From DASPRG01 sp963796125 (lineage in GTDB: Bacteria > Nitrospirota > Thermodesulfovibrionia > Thermodesulfovibrionales > SM23-35), in NCBI GenBank assembly GCA_963796125.1, contig CAWCKM010000059.1:28310-92309 (forward strand): a stretch of 64,000 bases of DNA, given 5' to 3'. Both the position numbers and the translations under genes were made by a program. The notes beneath the pieces are model-generated. The model saw only the letters and a program-made list of their open reading frames with translations, was not told the DNA's origin and ran no database searches. This document shows, one piece after another, positions 45,334 to 54,532 of the stretch (the stretch's first letter is position 1; every line of letters begins with the position of its first letter).

Positions 45334-46541
45334 TTATGCATATATGATAGAGCCTGTACTTTCGTTATGCAAGGAATTATGAATATATTCCTTTTTCGAA
45401 TAGCTTCCAAGGGATGTAAGTATCTCATATGGTATTGTCTGTGCCTTCTGCGCAAGTTCATAAGCAGTTATTGTCTCATTGCCCTGCTGTCCCAGAACGA
45501 TTACTTCGTCACCTTCTTTTACGTCCCTGATTTCAGTAAGGTCTACCATGGTGAGGTCCATGCATACCCTTCCCACAACAGGAACACGATTGCCTCTCAC
45601 AAGCACTACTCCATTATTGGAAAAAAGTCTGTTATACCCATCTGCATAACCTAAAGGGATTACTCCTATTGTACTTTTCCGTTTCGTTACAAATGTCCTT
45701 CCGTAGCTTATTGGGAAATTAGGCGGAAGACTATCTGATACAGAGGATTTTTGTTTTGACCCTCATTGCAGGTATGAGGTTATTGAGTTCGGAGTTCGGA
45801 GTTCGGAGTTTGGAGTTTCAATTCCGCACTCCGCATTCCGCATTTCGCATTTTTACTCAGAGGGGAATACCCATAAAGCATAAGTCCTGGCCTCACTGCA
45901 TCAAGGTGGGCATCTTCAAAGTTGAGGACAGCTGCACTGTTTGCCATATGTGAAAATATCTTTCTGATTCAATTTCTTGTATAAGGTCTCTCTTATCACA
46001 TTGAATGCTTTCAGTTGTATTGCTGCGAATGATGTATCAGATAGGTCAGCATCTGAAAAGTGACTCATAAGCCCGGCAAGTTCTATACCATCCATACCTG
46101 CAATGTTCATAATATCTTTGATAACATGTCTTGCCATACAGCCCGAGTCTTCCCATCCCCGTGTCTACCTTAACATGGACCTTTATGGTAGTCCCCCTCT
46201 TTCTTTGCCTCTCGTGACAGTGCTGATGCAGTAGTTGAGGTATGTATAACCGGCAGGAGATCAAAATCGAAGAAGTTATGAATATCTTTGCAGTCAAAAA
46301 GTACGATTATAGGCGCTGTTATACCAGCATTCCTGAGATGTATGGCTTCACCTGTATATGCTACTGCAAGGAAAGAGACTCCTTCTTGAATTAACCTTTT
46401 TGAGACTTCTATGCAGCCGTGGCCGTATGCATCTGCCTTAACAACAGCTATTACAGGTCTTTCTTTGACTGACCTGTTGACAATCTTGAGATTGTACGCT
46501 ATTGCAGAAAGATTAATTTCTGCAACCGCTCCCCTATCCAC
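45334..46541 (-). CDS. alr: Alanine racemase with repeat-encoded insertion (frameshifted)
   Basis: GTG start at 46541 (MDRGAVAEINLSAIAYNLKI). PLP lysine in VVKADAYGHG. The middle parts lie in several frames: HVKVDTGMGRLG, DGIELAGLMSHFSDAD, NSAAVLNFEDAHLDAVRPGL. The C-terminal part is intact (GYADGYNRLFSNNGVVLVRG, VGRVCMDLTMVD with the second active-site region). Breaks occur near 46190, 46130, 45955 and 45740. A repeat at about 45783-45856 encodes about 20 extra residues just after GLMLYGYSPLS. It makes D-alanine for peptidoglycan. The start overlaps the tatA stop. Confidence 0.88.
45783..45856. repeat. GAGTTCGG-type repeat embedded in alr
   Basis: On the plus strand three and a half copies of GAGTTCG(GA) run from 45784, then an inverse-oriented CGCACTCCGCATTCCGCATT series follows to 45856, making a degenerate palindrome. 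It is read through in the alr frame as a Ser/Asn-rich peptide, so it sits inside coding sequence. Confidence 0.75.
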
Positions 46542-46747
46542 CTTCTTTTTCTTTTTTGTCTATCTCTTCTTTTTTAGCTTCTTTTTTTGGTGTTACATCT
46601 ATTTCGTCAGGTTCAGAAACGCCTTTCTTGAAATTTTTTATTGCCTGTCCAATACCTTTGCCAATCTCAGGTAAGTCTTGTTGCACCAAATAGAACAATA
46701 ACTATTATCAGTATGATAAGCAGCTCCTGCATCGATAAACCAAACAT
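46534..46747 (-). CDS. tatA: TatA, twin-arginine translocase subunit (one-base insertion)
   Basis: ATG 46747 has GAGGAGGAGAA directly upstream. The membrane helix is MQELLIILIIVIVLFGATRL. The frame then meets TGA because of one extra A (CTTACCTGAG where CTTCCTGAG would be expected). Past it the classic amphipathic helix and tail follow (PEIGKGIGQAIKNFKKGVSE, then a Lys/Glu-rich end), stopping at 46534. TatA oligomers form the pore for folded proteins. The stop overlaps the alr start. Confidence 0.88.
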
Positions 46748-46801
46748 AGTTCTCCTCCTCTCTTTAAGAGCAGTCAGCTGTAATTTTGTTGAAACAATAT
46801 G

Positions 46802-47389
46802 CTAACTGCCAACTGCTAATCGCTCTTTTTCATAGTCCTGTATTGTATTTATGTTAACGAAGGATCTCCCTTCCGGATCTATCGCCCTCACTTCTTCTTC
46901 TTTTATATAGTGTACTTCTATTGTGTCAAGAAATTCTCTGAGACCTCTTGTTTGCGGTTCTTTATGCTTTCTTCCATTTTCGGAACAAGCTTTTCTTGAA
47001 TATATACCCAAGAGCGGTTGCGGCTTACCATCAAAGACAGGGACTATAGCTTCCCATCTATCTGTCCATCTGCCGACTATATATCTGATGAGTTCCGGCT
47101 TTATGAATGGCATATCACATGCAGTAACAAAGATTTCAGGTTCCTTAAGAGTTATTAAGGCTGAAAGTATGCCTGTCATCGGGCCTCTATAGTTTATGAC
47201 ATCTCCGACCATCGGAACGCCGAGATAGAAATAACACTCAGGGGTATTGGTGCTTATAATAACACAGTCAAAAATTCCCTTGAGAAGTTCAATATTAGAC
47301 TCTATAATCTTCCTGCCCTTAGTTCAAGGAACCCTTTTAGTATCGGGAAGCCTTTTGTTTTCTCCTCCTGCTAAAATTAAAGCCTTCAC
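46802..47389 (-). CDS. mobA: MobA, molybdenum cofactor guanylyltransferase (compensated frameshift)
   Basis: The GTG at 47387-47389 starts MKALILAGGENKRLP. Over about 13 codons the frame is disturbed: an in-frame TGA appears, but the +1 frame gives LKGFLELRAGR, then the original frame returns (KIIESNIELLKGIFDCVIIS). The rest is intact: MVGDVINYRGPMTGILSALI, FVTACDMPFIKPELI with the metal-binding Asp, and NINTIQDYEK at the end. It attaches GMP to molybdopterin for molybdoenzymes, which fits a nearby Tat subunit gene. Two opposite single-base errors explain the disturbance. Confidence 0.85.
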
Positions 47390-47546
47390 TTCTTTACCCT
47401 TTAATGACAAGATTATCAATAAATTTCTTTTTATAGTTTATTCAAAATCTACTTTTAACACAAGTAAAAGTCTTCCTTGAACGAGGAAAAGGAAGTTTTC
47501 TCTTGCCCTAATGTGCTATTTGTGATATTGTAATAATATAAAAGAT

Positions 47547-47552
47547 TATACT
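47547..47552 (+). promoter_or_regulatory. Probable -10 box of the 6S RNA gene
   Basis: TATACT at 47547-47552 places the transcript start near 47560. No good -35 box at standard spacing is evident. Confidence 0.4.
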
Positions 47553-47559
47553 TTATTTA

Positions 47560-47770
47560 GACGGAGGTGCAAATTCAGGGTGGATACCTGCCCTGTTAGT
47601 GATAAGTGGAAATTGTTGATCCGGCAAATTAGATCTTTTGGGAGCCTGCGTAAAGAGCTCGGTGTGCATGTCTCCTTCAGGGAGAAAGCCTAAAGTCTCT
47701 TTCAGGGCACCCACCTATTTTATAGGCGGATCTAATTCTTCCCTTACACGGCAGGGTGGGTTTATTTTAG
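47560..47770 (+). ncRNA. ssrS: 6S RNA
   Basis: The central part reads GAGCCTGCG..., GTGTGCATGTCTCC and AGAAAGCCTAAAGTCTC, matching the characteristic 6S sequence pattern (GTGAGCATG...TCCG..GAGAAGCCT.AAA.C). The long closing hairpin is present: AATTAGATC (47627-47635) pairs with GATCTAATT (47729-47737), and CCTGCC (47587-47592) pairs with GGCAGG (47750-47755). A small CCTAT/ATAGG hairpin sits on the 3' side of the bubble. 6S RNA binds sigma-70 RNA polymerase in stationary phase. Ends are approximate. Its location before rny fits the arrangement in related genomes as I recall it. Confidence 0.75.
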
Positions 47771-48037
47771 TTTTGTGGTTGGTTTTTATGATGTATACTT
47801 TTATGGAGGATTATAAATAATTCAATGATAGAGAGTAGACACAAAATTACCTTCTCGAAAGAGATTCAAAGATTATGTATTTCTCACCTCCAAAAGTCTT
47901 CACTCAACGTCATAATCCAAGCCACAACAATAGTTTCTTAGAAAGGGCTTCAAGCTCTCATAAAAAATCCTACCTCTGTCGTAGACTTCAGGTTATGACT
48001 ATTTGCAGGAGAAAGGGAAAGGAGGTTGTTAAATAAA

Positions 48038-49617
48038 ATGACTCAAACAGTATATGTCTGATAGCAGTATTTACAGGGCTCATCGTAGGAATCGTTCTTA
48101 GTCTATATCTATCGTTCAAGTCTCAAGAGTAAAAAAGCCGCTATAGAAATAGAAATTGAAAATGAAAAGGCAAAGATTCTTGAGGAGATCCAAGAAAGAG
48201 GCTGAAAAGATTAAAAAAGAAGCGCTGCTTGAGGCAAAGGACATTGTCTATCAGGCTAAATCAGAGGTCGAAAAAGAGCTCAGGGAGAGACGTTCGGAAT
48301 TGAACCATCTTGACAAGAGGTTACGGCACAAAGAGGAAACTCTTGAGAAAAGAGTTCGACCAGCTTGAAAAGAGGGAACAGGAGTGTATCTAAGAGAGAA
48401 AAGGATTATACCTTAAAGGAACGAGGTATACAGGAGAAGGAAAACCATTACAACCAGTTGATAAAGGAACAGACACAGGCGCTTGAGAGAATTTCGGGAT
48501 TGAGTTCAGAAGAGGCAAGGCAGGAACTTCTTAGGAGAGATTGAAGAAGAATCAAGGTTTGAAGTCTGCCAAACTTATCAAAAGAATAGAGGATGAAGCA
48601 AAAGAAAACGCAGAAAAAAAGGCTAAAGAGATCATGGGTCTTGCAGTAGAAAGATACTCAAGCGACTATGTTGCCGATGCGACCATAACTGCAGTGACCC
48701 TCCCCAATGATGAAATGAAAGGGAGAATAATCGGCAGAGAGGGAAGGAATATACGGGCCCTCGAAGCAGCAACAGGTGTTGACCTGATTGTTGACGACAC
48801 ACCAGAAGTTGTAACCCTCTCCGCTTTTGATCCTGTAAGGCGTGAAATCGCAAGACTTTCTCTTGAACGGCTCATAACAGACGGGAGGATACATCCTACA
48901 CGGATTGAAGAGATAGTGGAAAAGGTCAAGAAGGAAGTTGAAGCGCATATTCGGGAAGAAGGCGAAAAGGCTGTTTTCGACCTTGGGCTTTCAGGTATAC
49001 ATCCGGAACTGTTAAAACTTCTCGGAAGGCTTAAATACAGGACATCTTACGGTCAGAATGTACTTCAACATTCGAGAGAAGTCGCATACCTTGCCGGATT
49101 GATGGCTGGCGAGCTCGGTGTGGATGTAAAACTTGCAAAGAGGGCCGGTATCCTCCATGATATCGGAAAATCGATAGACCATGAAGTGGAAGGATCACAC
49201 CAGGAGATTGGTGCGAATATAGCAAAGAAGTATGGAGAAAATCAGAAAATAATCAATGCCATATTAGTACACCATGGAGAAGGAGATCCAACAACAGTTG
49301 AGGCTGCCCTTATAGCTGCTGCTGATGCTCTGTCAGCTGCACGTCCGGGTGCGAGAAAGGAAAGCATAGAGAGTTATATCAAACGCCTTGAGAAACTTGA
49401 ACAAATGGCCCATTCCTATAAAGGTGTTGACAAATGTTATGCGATACAGGCTGGAAGAGAAATAAGAATAATCGTGAAGCCCGAAGATGTGAATGATGAA
49501 ATGTCTTCTATGATGTCGAAGGAACTTGCTAAGAAGATAGAGTCAGAAATGACGTATCCTGGTCAGATAAAGGTTACTGTTATCAGAGAGTCACGATACG
49601 TGGAGTATGCAAAGTAA
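48038..49617 (+). CDS. rny: RNase Y (many frameshifts in the N-terminal half)
   Basis: ATG 48038 follows GGAGG. The N-terminal anchor (LIAVFTGLIVGIVLSLYLSF) and long coiled coil (EAEKIKKEALLEAKDIVYQA, RERRSELNHLDKRLRHKEET) are spread over several frames, with breaks near 48060, 48130, 48190, 48350, 48395 and 48565. The last 358 codons are intact. The KH domain has MKGRIIGREGRNIRALEAAT, and the HD domain has GILHDIGKSIDHEVEGSHQE (catalytic His-Asp) and LVHHGEGDP. RNase Y is the main initiating mRNA endonuclease in many bacteria and is membrane-anchored. The concentration of breaks suggests poor sequence quality here rather than loss. Confidence 0.88.
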
Positions 49618-49803
49618 TAACTTCAAAGATGTGGAAGAAAAGGCAGTCTCGTAATTTTTCATATCGTCAGGATTATTTTTCGGCAATCCTAATGTGCCTT
49701 TAAAGAGGTAGAAGTCTTTGATGTCGTTTACATTCCAAGAGCCTTTACCATAAGGTGTCGTATAAAAATTTTTCTCCGCCTTTTCTCACTTTTATATTCT
49801 TAT

Positions 49804-50590
49804 ATGAAAGTACTTTTTATTGGTGACATAGTTGGCAAGGTTGGCAGGATGACCACGAAAGCCCTGCTCCCTGCTGTTGTTGACCGGTATAAGATTGATT
49901 TTGTCATAGCTAATGGCGAGAACGCAGCAGGTGGGTTTCGGGATAACGGACAAGCTTGTATCTGAAATTTTAGGGTACGGCATACATGTTATTACCACAG
50001 GAAACCATGTCTGGGATAAGAAAGAGTTTATTGCCCAGATCTCTAAAGAAGACAGGTTGCTCAGACCTTTTAACTATCCCCCCGGGGTACCTGGCTATGG
50101 AAGTATTATTTATACTCTCTCACATGGCGAAAAGGTTGCTGTCTTAAACATGTCAGGAAGGGTCTTTATGCCCAATATAGATTGTCCTTTCAGAACTGCC
50201 AAGGCAGAGGTGGAAAGATTAAGCAACACTACAAAAACGATCATCGTAGATTTTCACGGGGAAGCGACTTCTGAGAAGATTGCCTTCGGCTATTTTATTG
50301 ATGGCAAGGTCAGCGCTGTTATTGGAACCCATACACATGTCCAGACTGCTGATGAAAAGATTTTAGCCGGAGGGACAGCCTATATAACTGATGTAGGAAT
50401 GACGGGCCCGGAAAACTCCGTTATTGGAATAGACAAGGAACAGGTCATTGATCGGTTTTTAACAAATTTACCGGTTCGGTTTGAGACAGCCAAGGGGGAA
50501 GGCATTTTCTCTGCTGCTGTTGTTGACATCAATGAAAAGACTGGCAAGGCTACTGCAATACAGAGGCTGCAACTAAAACCAAAATCGTAG
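49804..50590 (+). CDS. ymdB: YmdB-type metallophosphoesterase (one frameshift)
   Basis: ATG 49804 begins MKVLFIGDIVGKVGRMTTKA, then IDFVIANGENAAGG, the first metal-binding motifs. One extra G in the run at 49931-49933 (GGTGGGTTTC) breaks the frame. The rest is intact: GFGITDKLVSEILGYGIHVI, TTGNHVWDKKE, DFHGEATSEK and GTHTHVQTADEKIL. YmdB-family enzymes hydrolyse 2',3'-cAMP or related compounds, and the gene is usually next to rny, as here. Confidence 0.88.
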
Positions 50591-50611
50591 TATTTTCTCT
50601 TTGGAAAGATA

Positions 50612-52009
50612 ATGTCCTAAATAACCAAAGTAGAAATGTCCTAATGTGGGGCTATAATTTCCTCCTACGAAAGGGAGGAAATAATGGTAGGCAAGGACAT
50701 TATCGAAATGCGGATCAAGGAACTCAAGAGGCTAAAGATCATACACGAGGCGATAGAGAAACATATAACACAGAAGACAGCGGCCTCAATAATTGGGGTA
50801 ACCGAAAGACAGGTACGGAGGATCATAAAGGCAGTACGGGAAGAAGGCGATAAAGGCATTATCCACAAGTCACGTGGGAAAGCATCTAACCGGAGGATAT
50901 CGGAAAAGATAAAGGACAAGGTACTGAAGCTCTATAAGAAGAACTACCATGATTTTGGACCTACCTTAGCAAGTGAGAAGCTTTTAGGGGTAGATAACAT
51001 CAAGATAAGTGATGAGAGTTTAAGGAAATGGCTTATAGAGGATGGTATCTGGAAGAGAAGGAGGAAGAGATCAGGACACAAACAGTGGAGACAGCGGAAA
51101 GCATGCTTTGGCGAGATGGTGCAAATAGATGGTAGCCATCATGACTGGTTAGAGGGCAGAGGTCCTGAGCTTGTGCTGATGGGATATATTGATGATGCAA
51201 CCAATACAACCTTTGGGAGATTTTATGATTATGAAGGAACCATTCCTGCCATGGATAGCTTTCATGGGTATATCAGGAAATATGGGATACCACAGAGCGT
51301 CTATCTGGACAGACACACGACCTATAAGTCTCCCCGGAAGCTTACACCTGAAGAAGAGTTAGCAGGGTATACCCAGGGCGCTGAGTCAGTTTGAGCGGGC
51401 ATTATCAGAACTTGGGGTAGAAGTGATCCATGCATACTCTCCCCAGGCAAAGGGCAGAGTAGAGAGAGTCTTTGGAGTACTGCAGGACAGACTGGTCAAA
51501 GAGATGAGACTCAGAGGAATCAAGACAAAACAGGAGGCAAACGATTTCTTAAAAGAGTATCTGCCTGTATATAACAGACAATTCAGCATACCTGCAGCCA
51601 ATGACACCGATGTTCATGTGGAGCTGCCAAAATATTTCAATGCTCATAAAGCCTTATGCATAAGGACACAACGGACTGTAAAGAATGACCATACCATCGT
51701 AGTGAACACCAAACTGTACCAGATCGAGGACAAAATTACGTCAAAGAAGGTGACTGTAGAAGAGAGGATGGATGGTTCGTTACACATGATCAATAATGGA
51801 GTCAGTCTGAAGTACCGGGAGATTACTGAACGACCCGAAAAATACAGATCACTCACGATCAAAGAGTTTATAACCAACCTCCGATCCCTTCAAAGAATCA
51901 TCCATGGAGAAGATGGGACGATTGGAACAGCAAACCAAAAAGGAGGATATATCCTTATTAACAGGTAAACCTAAAATAGGACATTTCTACTTTGGTAAGA
52001 ATAGGACAT
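50612..52009 (+). mobile_element. ISNCY-type insertion sequence
   Basis: Imperfect inverted repeats of about 32 bp bound the element: left 50612-50643 (ATGTCCTAAATAACCAAAG, then TAGAAATGTCCTA) and right 51977-52009 (TAGGACATTTCTACTTTGG, then TAAGAATAGGACAT). Each end carries two copies of TGTCCTA. The element, about 1.4 kb, separates ymdB from osmC. I see no convincing target duplication. Confidence 0.75.
50684..51968 (+). pseudogene. ISNCY-family transposase (one frameshift)
   Basis: The N-terminal helix-turn-helix is ITQKTAASIIGVTERQVRRI. The integrase-type core has MVQIDGSHHDWLEG (first D), MGYIDDATNT, YLDRHTTYKSP (second D), and after a frame break near 51372 VIHAYSPQAKGRVERVFG with the catalytic Glu. 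The C-terminal region (YFNAHKALCIRTQRTVKND) is typical of the subfamily. Restoring one base joins ELAGIPRALSQF to ERALSELGVE. The ATG at 50684 follows GGGAGGAAATA. Confidence 0.82.
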
Positions 52010-52042
52010 TTCTACTATGCTTAACCAGTGTGATTCGATTTC

Positions 52043-52071
52043 TTGACAAACATACTGATCTCGGATAAATT
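52043..52071 (+). promoter_or_regulatory. Promoter of the osmC-pgpA-thpR-recA cluster
   Basis: TTGACA at 52043-52048 and TAAATT at 52066-52071 with 17-base spacing, 28 bases before the osmC ATG; GGAGG at 52086 is the ribosome site. Confidence 0.6.
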
Positions 52072-52098
52072 ATCTAAAATTTACAGGAGGTTACACAG

Positions 52099-52519
52099 AT
52101 GCCGGAGGCAAAGGTAATATTTACACAGGGGTTACAGTTTGTTGGTGAAGCATCTTCAGGACATGCAATCGTTATGGATGGAGACCTTGAGGTTGGAGGA
52201 GACAATACCGGGTTACGACCGATGGAGCTGCTCCTCATAGGGTTGGGAGGATGTGCTGGAATGGACGTTGTTTCTATTTTAAGGAAGAAGAAACAGGAGT
52301 TGACAGGTCTTGAGATTATGGTAAGGGGACAAAAAGCAGAACATTATCCCCAAGAAATATACTGACATTGGTATAGAGTTTCTTATAAAAGGGAGAAACA
52401 TATCTGAAGAAGCCGTAAAAAAAGCTATTAGTCTCTCCATGGACAAATACTGCTCTGTGAAAGCCACTCTCGAAGGGTCTGCAAAAATCAGCTTTACGTA
52501 CAAGATAATTCCAGGATAG
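52099..52519 (+). CDS. OsmC-family protein (one frameshift)
   Basis: The N-terminal half has GLRPMELLLIGLGGCAGMDV with the first redox Cys. A break near 52350 leads to the second frame, GIEFLIKGRNISEEAVKKAI and SLSMDKYCSVKATLEG with the second Cys. OsmC-type proteins reduce organic peroxides with a Cys pair; some subfamilies have other or unknown roles. The stop is one base before the GTG of pgpA, so the two are probably translated together. Confidence 0.82.
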
Positions 52520-52520
52520 A

Positions 52521-52964
52521 GTGGTCATCCTGAGATACATTGCTACCCTGGGGTTTATCGGTTATATACCTTTCGCACCAGGAACATTTGGTTCCTTGGC
52601 AGCTTTTGCCCTCTATATTTTCCTTAAACCGGATACTTTTTTTCATATTCTCATGTTATGTCTTCTCATACCGATTGGAGTTATATCTTCACATTATGCT
52701 GAAAGGTCTTTTGATGTTAAGGACAGCAGGCATATCATCATCGATGAATTTTGCGGTTATCTTTTCTCAGTAATTCTCCTGCCTTTCAGTTATACCGGGG
52801 CACTCATTGCCTTTTTTTTATTCAGGTTTTTCGATATACTAAAACCGTTTCCGATAAAAAAAATAGAATCCACTCTCAGCGGCGGGAAAGGCATCATGGC
52901 AGATGATATCATGGCAGCTATTTATACAAATGTAATCCTGCAGATATGGAGGTTCATTTATTAG
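52521..52964 (+). CDS. pgpA: Phosphatidylglycerophosphatase A
   Basis: The protein is 147 residues. The family start is ATLGFIGYIPFAPGTFGSLA. It also has RHIIIDEFCGYLFSVILLPF with the catalytic Asp/Glu pair and FFLFRFFDILKPFPIKKIE. Four membrane helices are visible. It dephosphorylates phosphatidylglycerol phosphate to phosphatidylglycerol. The start is GTG 52521, immediately after the osmC stop; the thpR ATG is 1 base after its stop. Confidence 0.9.
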   Translation: MVILRYIATLGFIGYIPFAPGTFGSLAAFALYIFLKPDTFFHILMLCLLIPIGVISSHYAERSFDVKDSRHIIIDEFCGYLFSVILLPFSYTGALIAFFLFRFFDILKPFPIKKIESTLSGGKGIMADDIMAAIYTNVILQIWRFIY

Positions 52965-52965
52965 T

Positions 52966-53544
52966 ATGGACCTGAGGTGTTTCATTGCAATAGATATACC
53001 TGAACAGATAAAAAGGGGTATAGGAGATCTGATTGCATTCCTTAAAAAGCACAATGCAGATGTAAAATGGGTAGCACATGAGAACCTCCATCTTACACTG
53101 AAATTCCTCGGAAAGACCCCGGAAGATTTGTTGCCCGGGATAGGTGCATTATTGTCCAAAATTGTATTATCTTATGAAACCTTTTGTATTAAAATATATG
53201 GCGTGGGCGTATTTCCGAACAAAAAATATCCGAGGATTATATGGGTTGGTATTGAAGATACGGATTTCCTGAAGAACCTTCAGGGAGATATTGAAAGTAG
53301 AATGGCTTCATTAGGCTACCAGAAAGAGGAGAGGGAGTTTCAGCCCCATCTTACACTCGGAAGAGTGCGTTCTCAGAAAGGAATGGCACATATCATTCAT
53401 GAACTTGATACCTTACAGAGTAAAGATTTTGGAAGTACTGAAGTCAATAATATAAAACTGATGCGAAGTGATTTAAGACCAACAGGGGTTCAATATTCCT
53501 GTTTACAGGAAATACCGTTAGGAAGGGGGGAGCATGAGCAATAA
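52966..53544 (+). CDS. thpR: ThpR, RNA 2',3'-cyclic phosphodiesterase (2H family)
   Basis: The protein is 192 residues. Both H-x-T-x motifs are present: HLTLKFLG near residue 43 and HLTLGRVR near residue 125. The N-terminal LRCFIAIDIP is typical. It opens 2',3'-cyclic phosphates on RNA. The gene lies in the common pgpA-thpR-recA neighbourhood (a cinA gene often found there is absent), and its last 11 bases overlap recA. Confidence 0.9.
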   Translation: MDLRCFIAIDIPEQIKRGIGDLIAFLKKHNADVKWVAHENLHLTLKFLGKTPEDLLPGIGALLSKIVLSYETFCIKIYGVGVFPNKKYPRIIWVGIEDTDFLKNLQGDIESRMASLGYQKEEREFQPHLTLGRVRSQKGMAHIIHELDTLQSKDFGSTEVNNIKLMRSDLRPTGVQYSCLQEIPLGRGEHEQ

Positions 53545-54532
53545 AGAAAAAACAAAGGCACTTGAGATGGCGATCTCACAGATTGAAAAGAGTTTTGGAA
53601 AGGGCGCCATTATGCGGCTTGGTGCAGAGGAAATTGCTGAGGGGATTCAGGTAATCCCTTCAGGTTCGTTGACGCTCGACATCGCTACAGGGATTGGCGG
53701 ATTCCCGAGGGGAAGGGTTATTGAGATCTTTGGTCCTGAATCTTCAGGAAAAACAACATTGGCATTAAACGTTATTGCTCAAGCACAAAAAGCCGGAGGC
53801 ACTGCAGCCTTTATTGATGCAGAACATGCCCTGGATATTGCCTATGCGCAAAAACTCGGGGTAAAAATAGAAGACCTTCTTGTATCACAACCTGACACAG
53901 GAGAGCAGGCCCTTGAGATTGCAGAGGCCCTTGTCAGGAGCGGAGCTATTGATGTCGTCACCATAGATTCAGTTGCTGCACTTGTGCCCAGGGCTGAGAT
54001 CGAGGGAGAAATGGGTGATTCCCTTCCCGGACTTCAGGCAAGGCTTATGAGTCAGGCCCTGAGAAAGCTCTCAGCGGCGATCGCAAAATCCCTTACCACC
54101 GTTATATTCATTAATCAGATACGGATGAAGATAGGTGTTATGTTCGGAAGTCCTGAAACTACAACGGGTGGTACAGCGCTGAAGTTTTATTCTTCCATCA
54201 GGCTTGATATCAGAAGGATTGATAATATTAAAGAAAACCAGGAGACGGTAGGTGGTCGGGTACGGGTAAAAGTAGTAAAGAATAAGGTGGCCCCTCCGTT
54301 CAAGCAGGCTGAGTTCGATATCTATTTCAACGAAGGAATTTCAAGGGTTGGAGAGATCGTAGACCTTGGTGTTGAGAAAGGCTTCATTGAAAAATCAGGG
54401 GCATGGTATAGCTATGGTGGAACACGAATCGGCCAGGGACGTGAAAATGCGAAAGAATTCTTAAAAAACAATAAGGATGTTGCAGGAGAGATCGAGAAAA
54501 AGGTCATTGAGTCCTGTAACATAAGGAGATGA
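53534..54532 (+). CDS. recA: RecA recombinase
   Basis: The protein is 332 residues. Walker A is GPESSGKTTLA, Walker B is VVTIDSVAAL, L1/L2 loops include GEMGDSLPGLQARLMSQALR and FINQIRMKIGVMFGSPETTT, and the signature GRVRVKVVKNKVAPPFKQAE is present. The C-terminal acidic tail is short. The ATG at 53534 (GAGCATGAGCAAT) overlaps the end of thpR. Central to homologous recombination and the SOS response; no LexA-box-like operator is obvious upstream, since the gene is internal to an operon. Confidence 0.97.
   Translation: MSNKEKTKALEMAISQIEKSFGKGAIMRLGAEEIAEGIQVIPSGSLTLDIATGIGGFPRGRVIEIFGPESSGKTTLALNVIAQAQKAGGTAAFIDAEHALDIAYAQKLGVKIEDLLVSQPDTGEQALEIAEALVRSGAIDVVTIDSVAALVPRAEIEGEMGDSLPGLQARLMSQALRKLSAAIAKSLTTVIFINQIRMKIGVMFGSPETTTGGTALKFYSSIRLDIRRIDNIKENQETVGGRVRVKVVKNKVAPPFKQAEFDIYFNEGISRVGEIVDLGVEKGFIEKSGAWYSYGGTRIGQGRENAKEFLKNNKDVAGEIEKKVIESCNIRR

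Noticed and set aside
43568..45856. CRISPR array
   Set aside because: The short repeats here are degenerate palindromes or tandem octamers without regular spacers, and no cas genes occur in the window.
47771..48037. zapA gene between 6S RNA and rny
   Set aside because: zapA was considered because it often lies near 6S RNA, but no ZapA-like peptide is seen in any frame of either strand.
49620..49803. Coding-like peptides between rny and ymdB
   Set aside because: Short fragments such as EVEVFDVVYIPRAF appear in one frame, but with stops and no start; not enough to call a gene.
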